Assembly: GCF_012843705.1 (NCBI RefSeq)
Contig: NZ_JABAFQ010000002.1
Span: 124,001-188,000 of the forward strand
Reading direction: 5' to 3'
Length of the DNA stretch: 64,000 bases
Origin: Fusobacterium sp. FSA-380-WT-3A
Lineage (GTDB): Bacteria > Fusobacteriota > Fusobacteriia > Fusobacteriales > Fusobacteriaceae
The translations under genes and the position numbers were made by a program. Numbering within the stretch: the stretch's first letter is position 1; every line of letters starts with the position of its first letter. The notes beneath the pieces were generated by a model, which was given only the letters and a program-made list of their open reading frames with translations, was not told the origin of the DNA and made no database searches. Positions 54,544 through 63,247 of this stretch are shown here, one piece after another.

Positions 54544-54981
54544 TTATTCTATTGACATTAATTTACAATTTATAACATTACACAATCTTTTTATTCCCTC
54601 TATTGTTTCTTCAATAGATATAGTTAAATGAAGAACTTCCATTAGAATAATTACAGTTGCTGCATCATTCATTGGCATATTTTGATTTATTGTAAGAATA
54701 TTTCCATTTACTGAACTAATATAATTTAAAACATTTGATAAACTTCCTTGAGTATGTTCCAAAGTTATTGAAATAAGTGCTCTTCTCCCATGAGATTCAT
54801 CAGAAGGTAGAAATACAAAATCTTTATATTTATAATAAGTACTCCTACTTATTCCCACTATTTTTACAGCCTCACTAATATTTTTGACTTTTCCTTGTTC
54901 TAATAATTCTCTTGCTTCTATAACTTTATCAAAATAATCTGGTAATATCTCCTTACTAACTATTAGATATTTATTCTTCAT
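54544..54981 (-). CDS. ACT domain-containing protein (UPF0735, PheB-like)
   Basis: 145 residues: an N-terminal helix-turn-helix-like region (ARELLEQGKVKNISEAVKIV, GISRSTYYKYKD) and a C-terminal ACT domain (LISITLEHTQGSLSNVLNYI). This matches UPF0735, often next to homoserine or phenylalanine genes and presumed an amino acid-sensing regulator. Last of the operon lgt, META lipoprotein, ACT. Confidence 0.85.
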   Translation of the reverse strand: MKNKYLIVSKEILPDYFDKVIEARELLEQGKVKNISEAVKIVGISRSTYYKYKDFVFLPSDESHGRRALISITLEHTQGSLSNVLNYISSVNGNILTINQNMPMNDAATVIILMEVLHLTISIEETIEGIKRLCNVINCKLMSIE

Positions 54982-55003
54982 TTACTCTCATCTCCAAAAC
55001 TCA

Positions 55004-55411
55004 TTATTTTTTAGGAGTTTCTATTAACTTAAATATAAGTTTTTCTCCTTTATCAGTTGTCAATATAAGTCCCTCTTTAGAAATTTCATAAGAAACTGCT
55101 TTTTCTATTTTAGATAAAAAATCATCTTCCACTTTCATTATTTCCTGAGGTCCTGCCATCATTGTTCTTCCAATAGCTCCAAAAGTTATTTTTTTGTCTT
55201 GAATTTCATATTTACCAAAATAATTATTTACCCCTGCAAATCCAAAGAAATTGTTTTCAGCAAAATTAAGAGTTATTTGATAATCTTTTGCTTCTACTTG
55301 TTGAACTAGTGCATATTGTTTACCCACAAGATTTTCATTTTTTCCTATCATTGAATTTGTACATCCCATTAAAGATAATAAAAATAATAATCCTAAAAAT
55401 ATTTTTTTCAT
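55004..55411 (-). CDS. META/HslJ-domain lipoprotein
   Basis: 135 residues with lipobox LSLMGC (Cys at about 17). Contains a META domain, recognised from the segment KITFGAIGRTMMAGPQ and the core NFAENNFFGFAGVNNYFGKY. Family members (HslJ) are envelope lipoproteins linked to stress or heat, with no known activity. It is encoded immediately after lgt, the enzyme that lipidates it. Confidence 0.8.
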   Translation of the reverse strand: MKKIFLGLLFLLSLMGCTNSMIGKNENLVGKQYALVQQVEAKDYQITLNFAENNFFGFAGVNNYFGKYEIQDKKITFGAIGRTMMAGPQEIMKVEDDFLSKIEKAVSYEISKEGLILTTDKGEKLIFKLIETPKK

Positions 55412-55455
55412 TTTTCCTCCTAAAAGTTTTTATTTTTTACTTTTACTTATTTGAC

Positions 55456-56331
55456 TTATTTTTTTAAACTTTGGTTATTTTTCTTTAAAAAACCAATGAA
55501 AATACTTGCTATTATTATCATTATTAAACTTACAACATGAGGGGCTCTAAATCCTAAAAGCATCAAATCTTCTGCTCTGAAAAAACTTACAAATATTCTT
55601 ATAACACTATAAATTATAATATATGAGCACCAAACTACTCCAACAGGATACTCTTTTTTTCTTAAGAAAAACCATATAAATATAAATCCTAAAAAATTAA
55701 GGACAAGTTCATATAACATTGCTGGATGTAATGGCAAATTTGGAAATTCTTGCCCTGCTGGACTTGAAAGAGGAAAAACTAGTCCCCAAGGTACCTTTTC
55801 CTGAAATTGAGCTTTTTCAAAAATTGATAAACTATTATATTGATTAAACCATTGATAAAAATTAGGTTTTAATGAAAATATATATTTTAATGGGGTAAAA
55901 GTAGGCACTCCATAAATTTCTCCATTCATAAGATTTCCTATTCTTCCTATTCCTTGCCCTAATAATAGTGGTCCTGCTGCAAAGTCTCCTAATTGTAGTG
56001 GATTTATTTTTTTTATATATCCATATATACAAGTTCCTATTATTCCACCTATTATTCCACCATGAATAGCCATTCCACCTTTCCATACAGCTATTATATC
56101 TTCTGGATATTGTAAATAATAATCTAAGTTAAAAAGTACATAATAAATTCTTCCACCTAATAAACCTGAAATCATAGCTACAAAAGCATAATTCTCTATA
56201 ATTTCCGGGTTAAATCCTTTTTCTTTAGCTGCTCTTTTTCCTAATTCAATCCCTAATAAAAAAGATATAGCATACATAAGTCCATAATAAGTTATTTTTA
56301 TTTTTCCTATTGATATAAATATTGGATTCAT
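55456..56331 (-). CDS. lgt: Prolipoprotein diacylglyceryl transferase
   Basis: 291 residues from ATG 56331, eight bases after AAAGG (earlier GTG and ATG at 56340 and 56337 overlap the ribosome site). Seven membrane segments. The Lgt signature is complete: GGRIYYVLFN, AIHGGIIGG and QGIGRIGNLMNGEIYG with the phosphatidylglycerol-binding Arg. It lipidates lipobox cysteines of the many lipoproteins in this window. Confidence 0.97.
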   Translation of the reverse strand: MNPIFISIGKIKITYYGLMYAISFLLGIELGKRAAKEKGFNPEIIENYAFVAMISGLLGGRIYYVLFNLDYYLQYPEDIIAVWKGGMAIHGGIIGGIIGTCIYGYIKKINPLQLGDFAAGPLLLGQGIGRIGNLMNGEIYGVPTFTPLKYIFSLKPNFYQWFNQYNSLSIFEKAQFQEKVPWGLVFPLSSPAGQEFPNLPLHPAMLYELVLNFLGFIFIWFFLRKKEYPVGVVWCSYIIIYSVIRIFVSFFRAEDLMLLGFRAPHVVSLIMIIIASIFIGFLKKNNQSLKK

Positions 56332-56405
56332 ATTCATCACCTTTAATCAAGTAATATTTTTTTGTTTCTACTTAGTTTATCATGGAAAAAAATATTTTGC
56401 AATAA

Positions 56406-56450
56406 ATAAAAATAGTCTTCTCCTCAAATTTAAGGAAAAGACTATTTTTT
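56406..56450 (-). terminator. Terminator of the alcohol dehydrogenase gene
   Basis: AAATAGTCTT with AAGACTATTT plus inner TCCT/AGGA pairs, then T run on the minus strand. Confidence 0.75.
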
Positions 56451-56454
56451 GCCT

Positions 56455-57633
56455 TTATCTAGCCATTAAATAAATATTTTTCATATCTTCTTTATTTAAT
56501 TTCTTAAAACTTCCTATTGTTCTTTGTCCATTGTTACTACATTTTTCAGCTAATTTTATAATATCTTCATCTGATAACTCAAGTCCTAATTCTTTTAATG
56601 AAGTTGGCATTTCAATACTTCTGTAAAATTCTTCCATAGCTTCAATAGCTTTCATTACATCTGCTTCTATATTTTCAGTTCTTTTAATTCCAAAAACTTT
56701 TTCTCCAAATCTTACAAATCTTTCTGGATTTTCTTTATAAACATATCTAGCCCATGAACCCCAAACAGCAGCTAAACCAGCTCCATGAGCCACATCATAA
56801 ATTCCTCCTAAGTCATGTTCCAATTGATGTGTTGCCCAATCACCAATTCCTCCACAACCTGTAAGTCCATTGTGAGCTAATGAACCACACCACATTATTT
56901 CAGCTCTAGCTTCATAATCATTTGGATTTTCTAAAGAAAGTTTAGAATATTTTATCATATTTCTTAAAAGTCCTTCTGATATTTCATCTGTAATTTCTAA
57001 ATTTGGCTCTGGGGTAAAATATCTTTCCATTGTGTGCATCATAATATCTACAGCTCCACTTGAAATTTGATATTTAGGTAATGTATAAGTTAGCTCTGGA
57101 TTCATTACAGCAAATTTAGGTCTTGATGAATCTGAGTTATATGACCTTTTTAATTGTTCATCTTCTTTTGTTACAACACTTCCTCCACTCATTTCACTTC
57201 CAGCAGCTGCTATTGTTAAAACAACTCCTATTGGAAGACATTTTTTTGTAACTTTTTTTCCTATATATAAATCCCATATATCTTCTATATCAGGATTTGC
57301 TACTCCATAACCTATCCCTTTAGCTGAATCTATTACGCTTCCTCCACCAACAGCTAATATAAAATCAACACCATTTTCTCTTGATAATTTTATTCCTTCA
57401 TATATTAATGACAATCTTGGATTTGGTTTTACCCCTCCTAATTCTATATACTCTATTCCTGTCTCTTCTAAAGATTTTTTTACTCTATCTATCAATCCAC
57501 TTTTAACAGCACTTCCACCACCATAGTGAATTAAAACTTTTTTTCCTCCAAATTCTTCAACAAATTTTCCTACATTTTTCTCTTCATCTTTACCAAAAAT
57601 AACTTTAGTTGGTGTATAATAATTAAAATTCAT
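56455..57633 (-). CDS. Iron-containing alcohol dehydrogenase (butanol dehydrogenase/YqhD-like)
   Basis: 392 residues from ATG 57633, behind GGAGG; upstream in-frame codons overlap the promoter. The family start NYYTPTKVIFGK is present, with NAD(P)-binding GGGSVIDSAKGIG and metal ligands in AVDIMMHTMERYF and HQLEHDLGGIYDVAHGAGLA. The GGGS motif fits the NADPH-preferring BdhA/YqhD branch, which reduces aldehydes. It is divergent from a LysR gene and nfnAB, suggesting redox balancing of fermentation. Confidence 0.93.
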   Translation of the reverse strand: MNFNYYTPTKVIFGKDEEKNVGKFVEEFGGKKVLIHYGGGSAVKSGLIDRVKKSLEETGIEYIELGGVKPNPRLSLIYEGIKLSRENGVDFILAVGGGSVIDSAKGIGYGVANPDIEDIWDLYIGKKVTKKCLPIGVVLTIAAAGSEMSGGSVVTKEDEQLKRSYNSDSSRPKFAVMNPELTYTLPKYQISSGAVDIMMHTMERYFTPEPNLEITDEISEGLLRNMIKYSKLSLENPNDYEARAEIMWCGSLAHNGLTGCGGIGDWATHQLEHDLGGIYDVAHGAGLAAVWGSWARYVYKENPERFVRFGEKVFGIKRTENIEADVMKAIEAMEEFYRSIEMPTSLKELGLELSDEDIIKLAEKCSNNGQRTIGSFKKLNKEDMKNIYLMAR

Positions 57634-57679
57634 CACTCCATACCCCTCCTTAAACTTTTTTATTATAAGAGTTACTAAT

Positions 57680-57708
57680 AGTATATATTTTCTAAAATAA
57701 TTCGTCAA
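57680..57708 (-). promoter_or_regulatory. Promoter of the alcohol dehydrogenase gene
   Basis: -35 TTGACG (complement of 57703-57708), 17-bp spacer, -10 TATACT (complement of 57680-57685), about 45 bp before the start codon. Being independent, it leaves the structured RNA at 57866 as a separate unit. Confidence 0.75.
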
Positions 57709-57865
57709 GTTTTATTACTTTCCTTTTTTTCTTATATGAAAATTTTTGAATTTTATATATAATTTATTCTAATTCATTTCATAAGTGATTTACTCTAAAA
57801 AGTTTCATATATAAAATTTTTTTAATACATATTACTTGATTTTTAATTCTGTCCATTATTTAATA

Positions 57866-57974
57866 TAAAAAAAATAAAACAGAGAGGGGCTAACAATCTG
57901 TTTTATTTTTTATAATATAAGTTTAAGGAAACAAGATGGTAAATACTTAATACTTTTAATACCTATCTTTTGAT
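57866..57974 (-). ncRNA. Candidate small RNA with C-rich terminator loop
   Basis: Lies in the 433-bp gap between the alcohol dehydrogenase and LysR genes. On the minus strand a TATAAT (complement of 57981-57986) with a weak -35 TTCAAA 17 bp upstream would start RNA near 57974. About 110 nt later, AAATAAAACAGA (minus strand) pairs with TCTGTTTTATTT around a loop containing AGCCCCUCU and is followed by T run. No reading frame of note. Loop bases CCCCUC are complementary to the dehydrogenase ribosome site GAGGGG. The rest of the gap shows only A/T-rich sequence. A plus-strand terminator is an alternative reading. Confidence 0.35.
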
Positions 57975-58066
57975 AAAATCATTATAACAATAAATTTGCT
58001 TTTTTTGAAATATTAATTTATAATACTACTATAAGAAAAACTTATAGCAAATTTTAAGGAGTTATT

Positions 58067-58966
58067 ATGACTTTAAAAGATATGGAGTATGTTTTTTATA
58101 TAGCTCAATTTAAAAATTTTTCTAAAGCAGCAGAACATCTTTTTATTAGTCAATCAGCTTTAAGTCAATCTATTAATAAATTAGAAGAAGAATTAGGACT
58201 TCAACTTTTCAGAAGAACTAGTAAAGGAGTTTCTCTTACTTATGCTGGAGAATTTTTCTTAAAAGAAAGTGAAAAAATAATATCTGAAGTTAAAATTCTA
58301 AAAGAAAAATTAGAAGGATTATCTAGTTGTAAAAAAAGAACTTTAGGTATAGGAGTTTTTCAATTTTATGGAAGATATTTTTTACCAAAAATTATTCCTG
58401 AATTTAGAAAACTTTTTCCAGATGTTCAGATAAAAATAATAGAAGATTCTCCTTATAATCTTGAAAAAATTTTACTAGAAGATGAAGTTGATTTAGTAAT
58501 CTCTGCTTTTGTTGATTTTAATCCAAAACTTATTTATAAAAAAATTGTTACTGAGCATATATTATTAGCTGTTCCTAAAATTAATCCACTTACATCAAAT
58601 ATAAAAGATAAGTTTATAGATTTATCCTCCTTTAAAAACGAAAATTTTATTTTGCTTATGAAAGGAATAAAAGCTAGAAAAAATATTGATAAAATTTGTG
58701 AATCTTTAAACTTTAATCCAAATTGCATCTTAGAAACAAAAGATTTTGAAACAGTTAACTCCCTAGTATCAAAAAATTTAGGAGTAGGATTTGTTCCTGG
58801 GTCTGTTGAAAAATTAGATGGAGTTGTTTACTATAAAATAAAAAATTCTTATAGTCAGAGAGAATTCTTTATTGCGTATAAAAAAAATACTCAAAAACCT
58901 TATATTATTTCTGAATTTACAAAATTAACTTTATTATCTATAAATAAAGAAAATAAAAAAATTTAA
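58067..58966 (+). CDS. LysR-family transcriptional regulator
   Basis: 299 residues, CysB/CbbR-type layout: winged helix (LKDMEYVFYIAQFKNFSKAA, HLFISQSALSQSINKLEEEL) and substrate-binding domain (about 90-295). It is transcribed divergently from the alcohol dehydrogenase and ends 22 nt before nfnAB, so it probably controls one or both in response to a metabolic signal. Start ATG follows AAGGAGTT. Confidence 0.9.
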   Translation: MTLKDMEYVFYIAQFKNFSKAAEHLFISQSALSQSINKLEEELGLQLFRRTSKGVSLTYAGEFFLKESEKIISEVKILKEKLEGLSSCKKRTLGIGVFQFYGRYFLPKIIPEFRKLFPDVQIKIIEDSPYNLEKILLEDEVDLVISAFVDFNPKLIYKKIVTEHILLAVPKINPLTSNIKDKFIDLSSFKNENFILLMKGIKARKNIDKICESLNFNPNCILETKDFETVNSLVSKNLGVGFVPGSVEKLDGVVYYKIKNSYSQREFFIAYKKNTQKPYIISEFTKLTLLSINKENKKI

Positions 58967-58988
58967 TTTCTATAAAGGAGTGAAATTT

Positions 58989-61286
58989 ATGTATAAAATT
59001 TTAAAAAAAGAATGGCTTAGTGAAAAAATTTGTCTTATGAATATAGAAGCAAAAGATTTAGCTTTAGCTGCTAAACCTGGACAATTTTTAATTGTTAAAA
59101 AAGATGAATTTGGTGAAAGAATACCTCTTACTATATGTGATTATGATAGAGAAAAAGGTACTGTTACTATAGTATTTTTTGTTTTAGGAAAAAGTACAAA
59201 AGATATTGGAACTTTAGAAGAAGGAGATTTCTTCCAAGATGTAGTTGGACCATTAGGAGTAGAAAGTGAGTTTCTTCATGAAGATTTAGAAAGTTTAAAA
59301 AATAAGAAAGTTCTTTTTGTAGCTGGTGGAGTAGGAACTGCTCCTGTTTATCCTCAAGTTAAATGGTTTCATGAAAATGGACTTAAAGCTGATGTTATAA
59401 TTGGAGCAAAAACTAAAAATCTTTTAATTCTTGAAAAAGAAATGAAAGCTGTAGCAGAAAATCTTTATATTACTACTGATGATGGAAGTTATGGATATCA
59501 TGGTTTAGTAACTGATATTATTGATGATTTAATAAAAAATCAGGGTAAAAAATATGATTGTGTTGTTGCTATTGGTCCTATGATTATGATGAAGTTTGTT
59601 TGTTTAAAAACAAAAGAATATAATATAAAAACTACAGTAAGTCTTAATCCTCTAATGGTTGATGGAACAGGAATGTGTGGAGCTTGTCGTGTAAGAATTG
59701 GAGATAAAATAAAATTTGCTTGTGTAGATGGACCTGAATTTGATGGACATTTAGTTGATTTTGATGAAGCAATGAGAAGACAAATGATGTATAAAACAGA
59801 AGAAGGAAGAGCTTTACTTAAAGAAAATGATGGAGATACTCATTCAGCTAAAGATTGTCCAATTGATAATCATAAAGAAGAGTATACTTCTCTTGAAAAT
59901 CTTCCAAAAAATAAAAGAGTTCCTGTGAGAGAACAAAATCCTTTAATTAGAGCTACAAACTTTAAAGAAGTTACTTTTGGATATACTTTAGAAGAAGCTC
60001 AAAAAGAAGCTAGTAGATGCTTGAATTGTAAAAATCCTCTTTGTATACAAGGATGTCCTGTTAACATAGATATTCCTGCTTTTATTCAAGAGATTAAAAA
60101 AGGAAATATTGATGAAGCTGGAAAAATTCTAATGAAATACACTTCTCTTCCTGCTGTTTGTGGTAGAGTTTGTCCTCAAGAAACTCAATGTGAAGGAAAA
60201 TGTATTTTAGGTATAAAAGGTGAAGCTGTAGCTATTGGAAAACTTGAAAAATTTATTGGAGATTACTTATTAAAAAATAGTTTTGAAATTCAAATTCCTG
60301 AAAAAAATAACCATAAAGTAGCTGTTATTGGAAGTGGTCCAGCTGGACTTACTGTAGCTGGAGATTTAGCAAAAATGGGATATAATGTAATTATTTTTGA
60401 AGCTTTACATAAAACTGGAGGAGTTTTAACTTATGGTATCCCAGAATTTAGATTACCTAAAGATGAAGTTGTTCAAAAAGAAATAGATAATATCAAAAAA
60501 TTAGGTGTTACTTTTAAAACAAATGAAATTATAGGAAAAACTAAACTTATTGATAAATTATTAGATGAAGAGGGATTTGAAGCTGTATTTATTGGAAGTG
60601 GGGCTGGACTTCCTAAATTTATGAATATTCCTGGAGAAAATTTAAATGGTGTTCTTTCAGCTAATGAATTTTTAACAAGAGTAAATCTTATGAAAGGATA
60701 TCTTGATGAATATGAAACTCCTATTAAAGTAGGAAAAAAAGTTGCTGTTATTGGTGGAGGAAATGTAGCTATGGATGCTGTTAGAACAGCCAAAAGATTA
60801 GGAGCTGAAGCTCATATTGTTTATAGAAGAAGTGAAAAAGATTTTCCAGCTAGATTAGAAGAAGTGCATCATGCTAAAGAAGAGGGAATTATAATTGATG
60901 CTCTTACTCTTCCAAAAGAAATTTTAGGAAATGAAAAAGGAGAAGTCATTGGTATGAGATGTATCAAAACTACTCTTGGTGAAAAAGATTCATCTGGTAG
61001 AGCTTCTTTTATTGAATTAGAAAATTCTGATTTTATAATGGATGTTGATACTGTTATAATGGCTCTTGGAACTTCTCCTAATCCATTAATTTCATCTACT
61101 ACAAAAAATCTTGATATTAATAAATGGAAATGTATTGTAGCTGATGATAATGGACAAACTAGTAGAGAAGGTGTATTTGCTGGTGGAGATGCTGTATCTG
61201 GAGCTGCTACCGTAATTCTTGCTATGGGAGCTGGAAAAAAAGCTGCCAAAGCTATTGATGAATATATAAAATCTAAAAACAATTAA
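58989..61286 (+). CDS. nfnAB: Fused NADH-dependent ferredoxin:NADP+ oxidoreductase (NfnAB)
   Basis: 765 residues from ATG 58989 behind AAAGGAG. About 1-280 is NfnA: FAD domain, NAD domain (FVAGGVGTAPVYPQVKWF), and a [2Fe-2S] site with Cys230, Cys233, Cys245 and Asp225 where PyrK has a fourth Cys; that Asp ligand is known from NfnA. About 300-765 is NfnB: two [4Fe-4S] motifs (CLNCKNPLCIQGCPVNIDIP, CGRVCPQETQCEGKC) and two dinucleotide folds (VIGSGPAGLTVAG, VIGGGNVAMDAVRTAKRLG). It bifurcates electrons from NADPH to NAD+ and ferredoxin. The two subunits are separate in many clostridia. Confidence 0.93.
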   Translation: MYKILKKEWLSEKICLMNIEAKDLALAAKPGQFLIVKKDEFGERIPLTICDYDREKGTVTIVFFVLGKSTKDIGTLEEGDFFQDVVGPLGVESEFLHEDLESLKNKKVLFVAGGVGTAPVYPQVKWFHENGLKADVIIGAKTKNLLILEKEMKAVAENLYITTDDGSYGYHGLVTDIIDDLIKNQGKKYDCVVAIGPMIMMKFVCLKTKEYNIKTTVSLNPLMVDGTGMCGACRVRIGDKIKFACVDGPEFDGHLVDFDEAMRRQMMYKTEEGRALLKENDGDTHSAKDCPIDNHKEEYTSLENLPKNKRVPVREQNPLIRATNFKEVTFGYTLEEAQKEASRCLNCKNPLCIQGCPVNIDIPAFIQEIKKGNIDEAGKILMKYTSLPAVCGRVCPQETQCEGKCILGIKGEAVAIGKLEKFIGDYLLKNSFEIQIPEKNNHKVAVIGSGPAGLTVAGDLAKMGYNVIIFEALHKTGGVLTYGIPEFRLPKDEVVQKEIDNIKKLGVTFKTNEIIGKTKLIDKLLDEEGFEAVFIGSGAGLPKFMNIPGENLNGVLSANEFLTRVNLMKGYLDEYETPIKVGKKVAVIGGGNVAMDAVRTAKRLGAEAHIVYRRSEKDFPARLEEVHHAKEEGIIIDALTLPKEILGNEKGEVIGMRCIKTTLGEKDSSGRASFIELENSDFIMDVDTVIMALGTSPNPLISSTTKNLDINKWKCIVADDNGQTSREGVFAGGDAVSGAATVILAMGAGKKAAKAIDEYIKSKNN

Positions 61287-61296
61287 TTTATAATTT

Positions 61297-61338
61297 AAAA
61301 TACAGGCCTTTTTAAAAATAAAAAGTCCTGTATTTTTT
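61297..61338. terminator. Bidirectional terminator between nfnAB and the GNAT gene
   Basis: AAAATACAGGCCTTTTT with AAAAAGTCCTGTATTTT (one mismatch), T runs on both sides. Confidence 0.8.
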
Positions 61339-61762
61339 ATTTTTTCCATTCTAATAAAAATTCTTTTTCTTTAAATTCATTATCTTTTATCTCTTTTAAT
61401 ATTTTAAAATCATTAGAAAAATAAAATTTCTTAGCTCTAATATTTTTGTCATAAACATTTAAAAACAAATTTTCTTTTTTACTTTTTATAAAATCAATTA
61501 ATTTTTTTCCTATTCCTTGATTTTGGAATTCCTCTTTTACAAAAATTCCTACAATATAATTCTCTTCAACTATTCCAAGAAATCCCTTTATTTTATTATT
61601 TCCTTCAAAAATATATACTTTGCTCTTAGGAATTATTTCTTTCACTAAAAAATAATTATTTTCCCAATATTTTTTACTTATAAAATTATGCGTTTTTATA
61701 TTTGTTTCTAACCAAATTTGCATAATCTCATCTAAGTCAATTTTTCTAAATTCTCTTATCAT
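61337..61762 (-). CDS. GNAT family N-acetyltransferase
   Basis: 141 residues, complete GNAT fold: IREFRKIDLDEIMQIWLETN, acetyl-CoA loop EEFQNQGIGKKLIDFIK (QxxGxG/A) and NVYDKNIRAKKFYFSNDF. The form is that of YjaB/PhnO-like small-molecule or protein acetylases. Substrate unknown. Its start overlaps the YdcF stop by one base. Confidence 0.88.
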   Translation of the reverse strand: MIREFRKIDLDEIMQIWLETNIKTHNFISKKYWENNYFLVKEIIPKSKVYIFEGNNKIKGFLGIVEENYIVGIFVKEEFQNQGIGKKLIDFIKSKKENLFLNVYDKNIRAKKFYFSNDFKILKEIKDNEFKEKEFLLEWKK

Positions 61763-62520
61763 TATTTTCCTTTATATCTCAATCTATAATAAATAATTCC
61801 AAAATATTCCCATAAAGTAGAATTAAAATTTTTTAAATTTAAATAATTTGGTATATAACTTTGAATCCCTCTATTCTTAGTAATTCCATAAAAATTACAA
61901 GGAAATGGATAAAATATAATTTCACCATCTTTAAAAACTTCCATACTTCTTTTCATATGAATAGCTGAAGTTACAAGTATTCCTCTTTTATGTTCATTTT
62001 TTTTCATAAGTTTTTTAGTATAAATTGCATTTTCTTTAGTATTTCTACTTTTTTCTTCTAATATAATATCCTTTTCTGGTATTCCCAAATCAATTAATTC
62101 TTTCTTATATACAGAACTTTCACTCACTACTTTTTCTAATACTTTCCCACCTGTAATATATATTGGTTTAGGATTTTTGTTATAAAGTTTAGCTACTGTA
62201 ATAATTCTTTCTACTGCTTCTTGTCCTGGTATTATTCCCATTAAAGTATTACTTCTTATTCCACCACAAAGAAGTATATAACTATCCATATCTTCAATTT
62301 TATATTCCAAATTTACATTTGTTTTTTCAAGAGAAATTATAGGTTTAGATATGAAGAAATCACAAGAAAATAAATATAAAACAGTTCCTAATAAAAAAGA
62401 AAAAATTCCTAATTTTATTTTTTTATTTTTTAAAAATAAAATTCCAAACATTATAAATCCTAAAATAAATATTAAAGGTGAAAATATTAAAAGTGATATT
62501 ATTTTTACAATATAAAACAT
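61762..62520 (-). CDS. YdcF/DUF218 family membrane protein (ElyC/SanA-like)
   Basis: 252 residues from ATG 62520, behind GGAGAAAGAA, which lies inside an alternative longer start at 62532. Two N-terminal membrane segments and a third short one (about 5-65), then a DUF218 domain: SYILLCGGIRSNTLMGIIPG, IYITGGKVLE, EKSRNTKENAIYTKKLMKK and VTSAIHMKRSMEVFK. Homologues (ElyC, SanA) affect envelope integrity and lipid carriers. Confidence 0.87.
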   Translation of the reverse strand: MFYIVKIISLLIFSPLIFILGFIMFGILFLKNKKIKLGIFSFLLGTVLYLFSCDFFISKPIISLEKTNVNLEYKIEDMDSYILLCGGIRSNTLMGIIPGQEAVERIITVAKLYNKNPKPIYITGGKVLEKVVSESSVYKKELIDLGIPEKDIILEEKSRNTKENAIYTKKLMKKNEHKRGILVTSAIHMKRSMEVFKDGEIIFYPFPCNFYGITKNRGIQSYIPNYLNLKNFNSTLWEYFGIIYYRLRYKGK

Positions 62521-62570
62521 TTCTTTCTCCATAATAATTTTTTATAAATTATATTATAAATTTTTATATA

Positions 62571-62598
62571 AAAAATAGGTCAGAATCATCTGACCTAT
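62571..62598 (-). terminator. Terminator downstream of pyrE
   Basis: ATAGGTCAG with CTGACCTAT, 6-nt loop plus T6 on the minus strand. Confidence 0.85.
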
Positions 62599-62620
62599 CA
62601 ATTATTTAATTTAGTGTTTA

Positions 62621-63244
62621 TTACACACCCCAAGTATTAGGTGATTTATTCCATTTTAAAGCTATTTCTTGTTCTTCTTCAGTTAAGTATTTTTGTTCTG
62701 TTGCTAATCCAATTAAAGTTGTAAAATCAGATATATTTGTTAATTTTACTCCAGCATTAGCAAAATTTTCTTCAGCTTTTGTAAATTGATATGAGAATAT
62801 TGCTACAACTTCAACTTCAGTAGCTCCAGCTTCTTTAGCAGCTTGAACAGCTTTTATAGAACTTCCTCCAGTAGAAATTAAATCTTCTATAACAATTACT
62901 TTTTTCCCTTCAAAATCTGCCCCTTCAATTTGTCTTCCAGCTCCATGGTCTTTTTTCTCAGAACGAATATATGCCATTGGAACATTTAATCTTTCAGCTA
63001 TAAAAGCAGCCCAAGGAATTCCAGCTGTTGCTGTACCAGCTATTACATCAAACTCTTTTTCTTTTAAAACTTCGATAAATCCATCAACTACAACCTTTCT
63101 TTCTTCTGGATATCCTATCATTTTTCTATTATCACAATATATTGGACTTTTTATTCCAGATACAAAAGTAAATGGTTGTCCTACATTTAATTTTACAGCT
63201 CCTACAGATAATAATGAATGTGCTACTCCTCTTGCTCTATCCAT
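62621..63244 (-). CDS. pyrE: Orotate phosphoribosyltransferase
   Basis: 207 residues. PRPP motif VIVIEDLISTGGSSIKAVQA, KDHGAGRQIEG loop and FTFVSGIKSPIYCDNRKMIG at the N-terminus. It makes OMP from orotate and PRPP in pyrimidine synthesis. It follows pyrC by 3 nt. No attenuator leader is visible between them. Confidence 0.97.
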   Translation of the reverse strand: MDRARGVAHSLLSVGAVKLNVGQPFTFVSGIKSPIYCDNRKMIGYPEERKVVVDGFIEVLKEKEFDVIAGTATAGIPWAAFIAERLNVPMAYIRSEKKDHGAGRQIEGADFEGKKVIVIEDLISTGGSSIKAVQAAKEAGATEVEVVAIFSYQFTKAEENFANAGVKLTNISDFTTLIGLATEQKYLTEEEQEIALKWNKSPNTWGV

Positions 63245-63247
63245 CTT

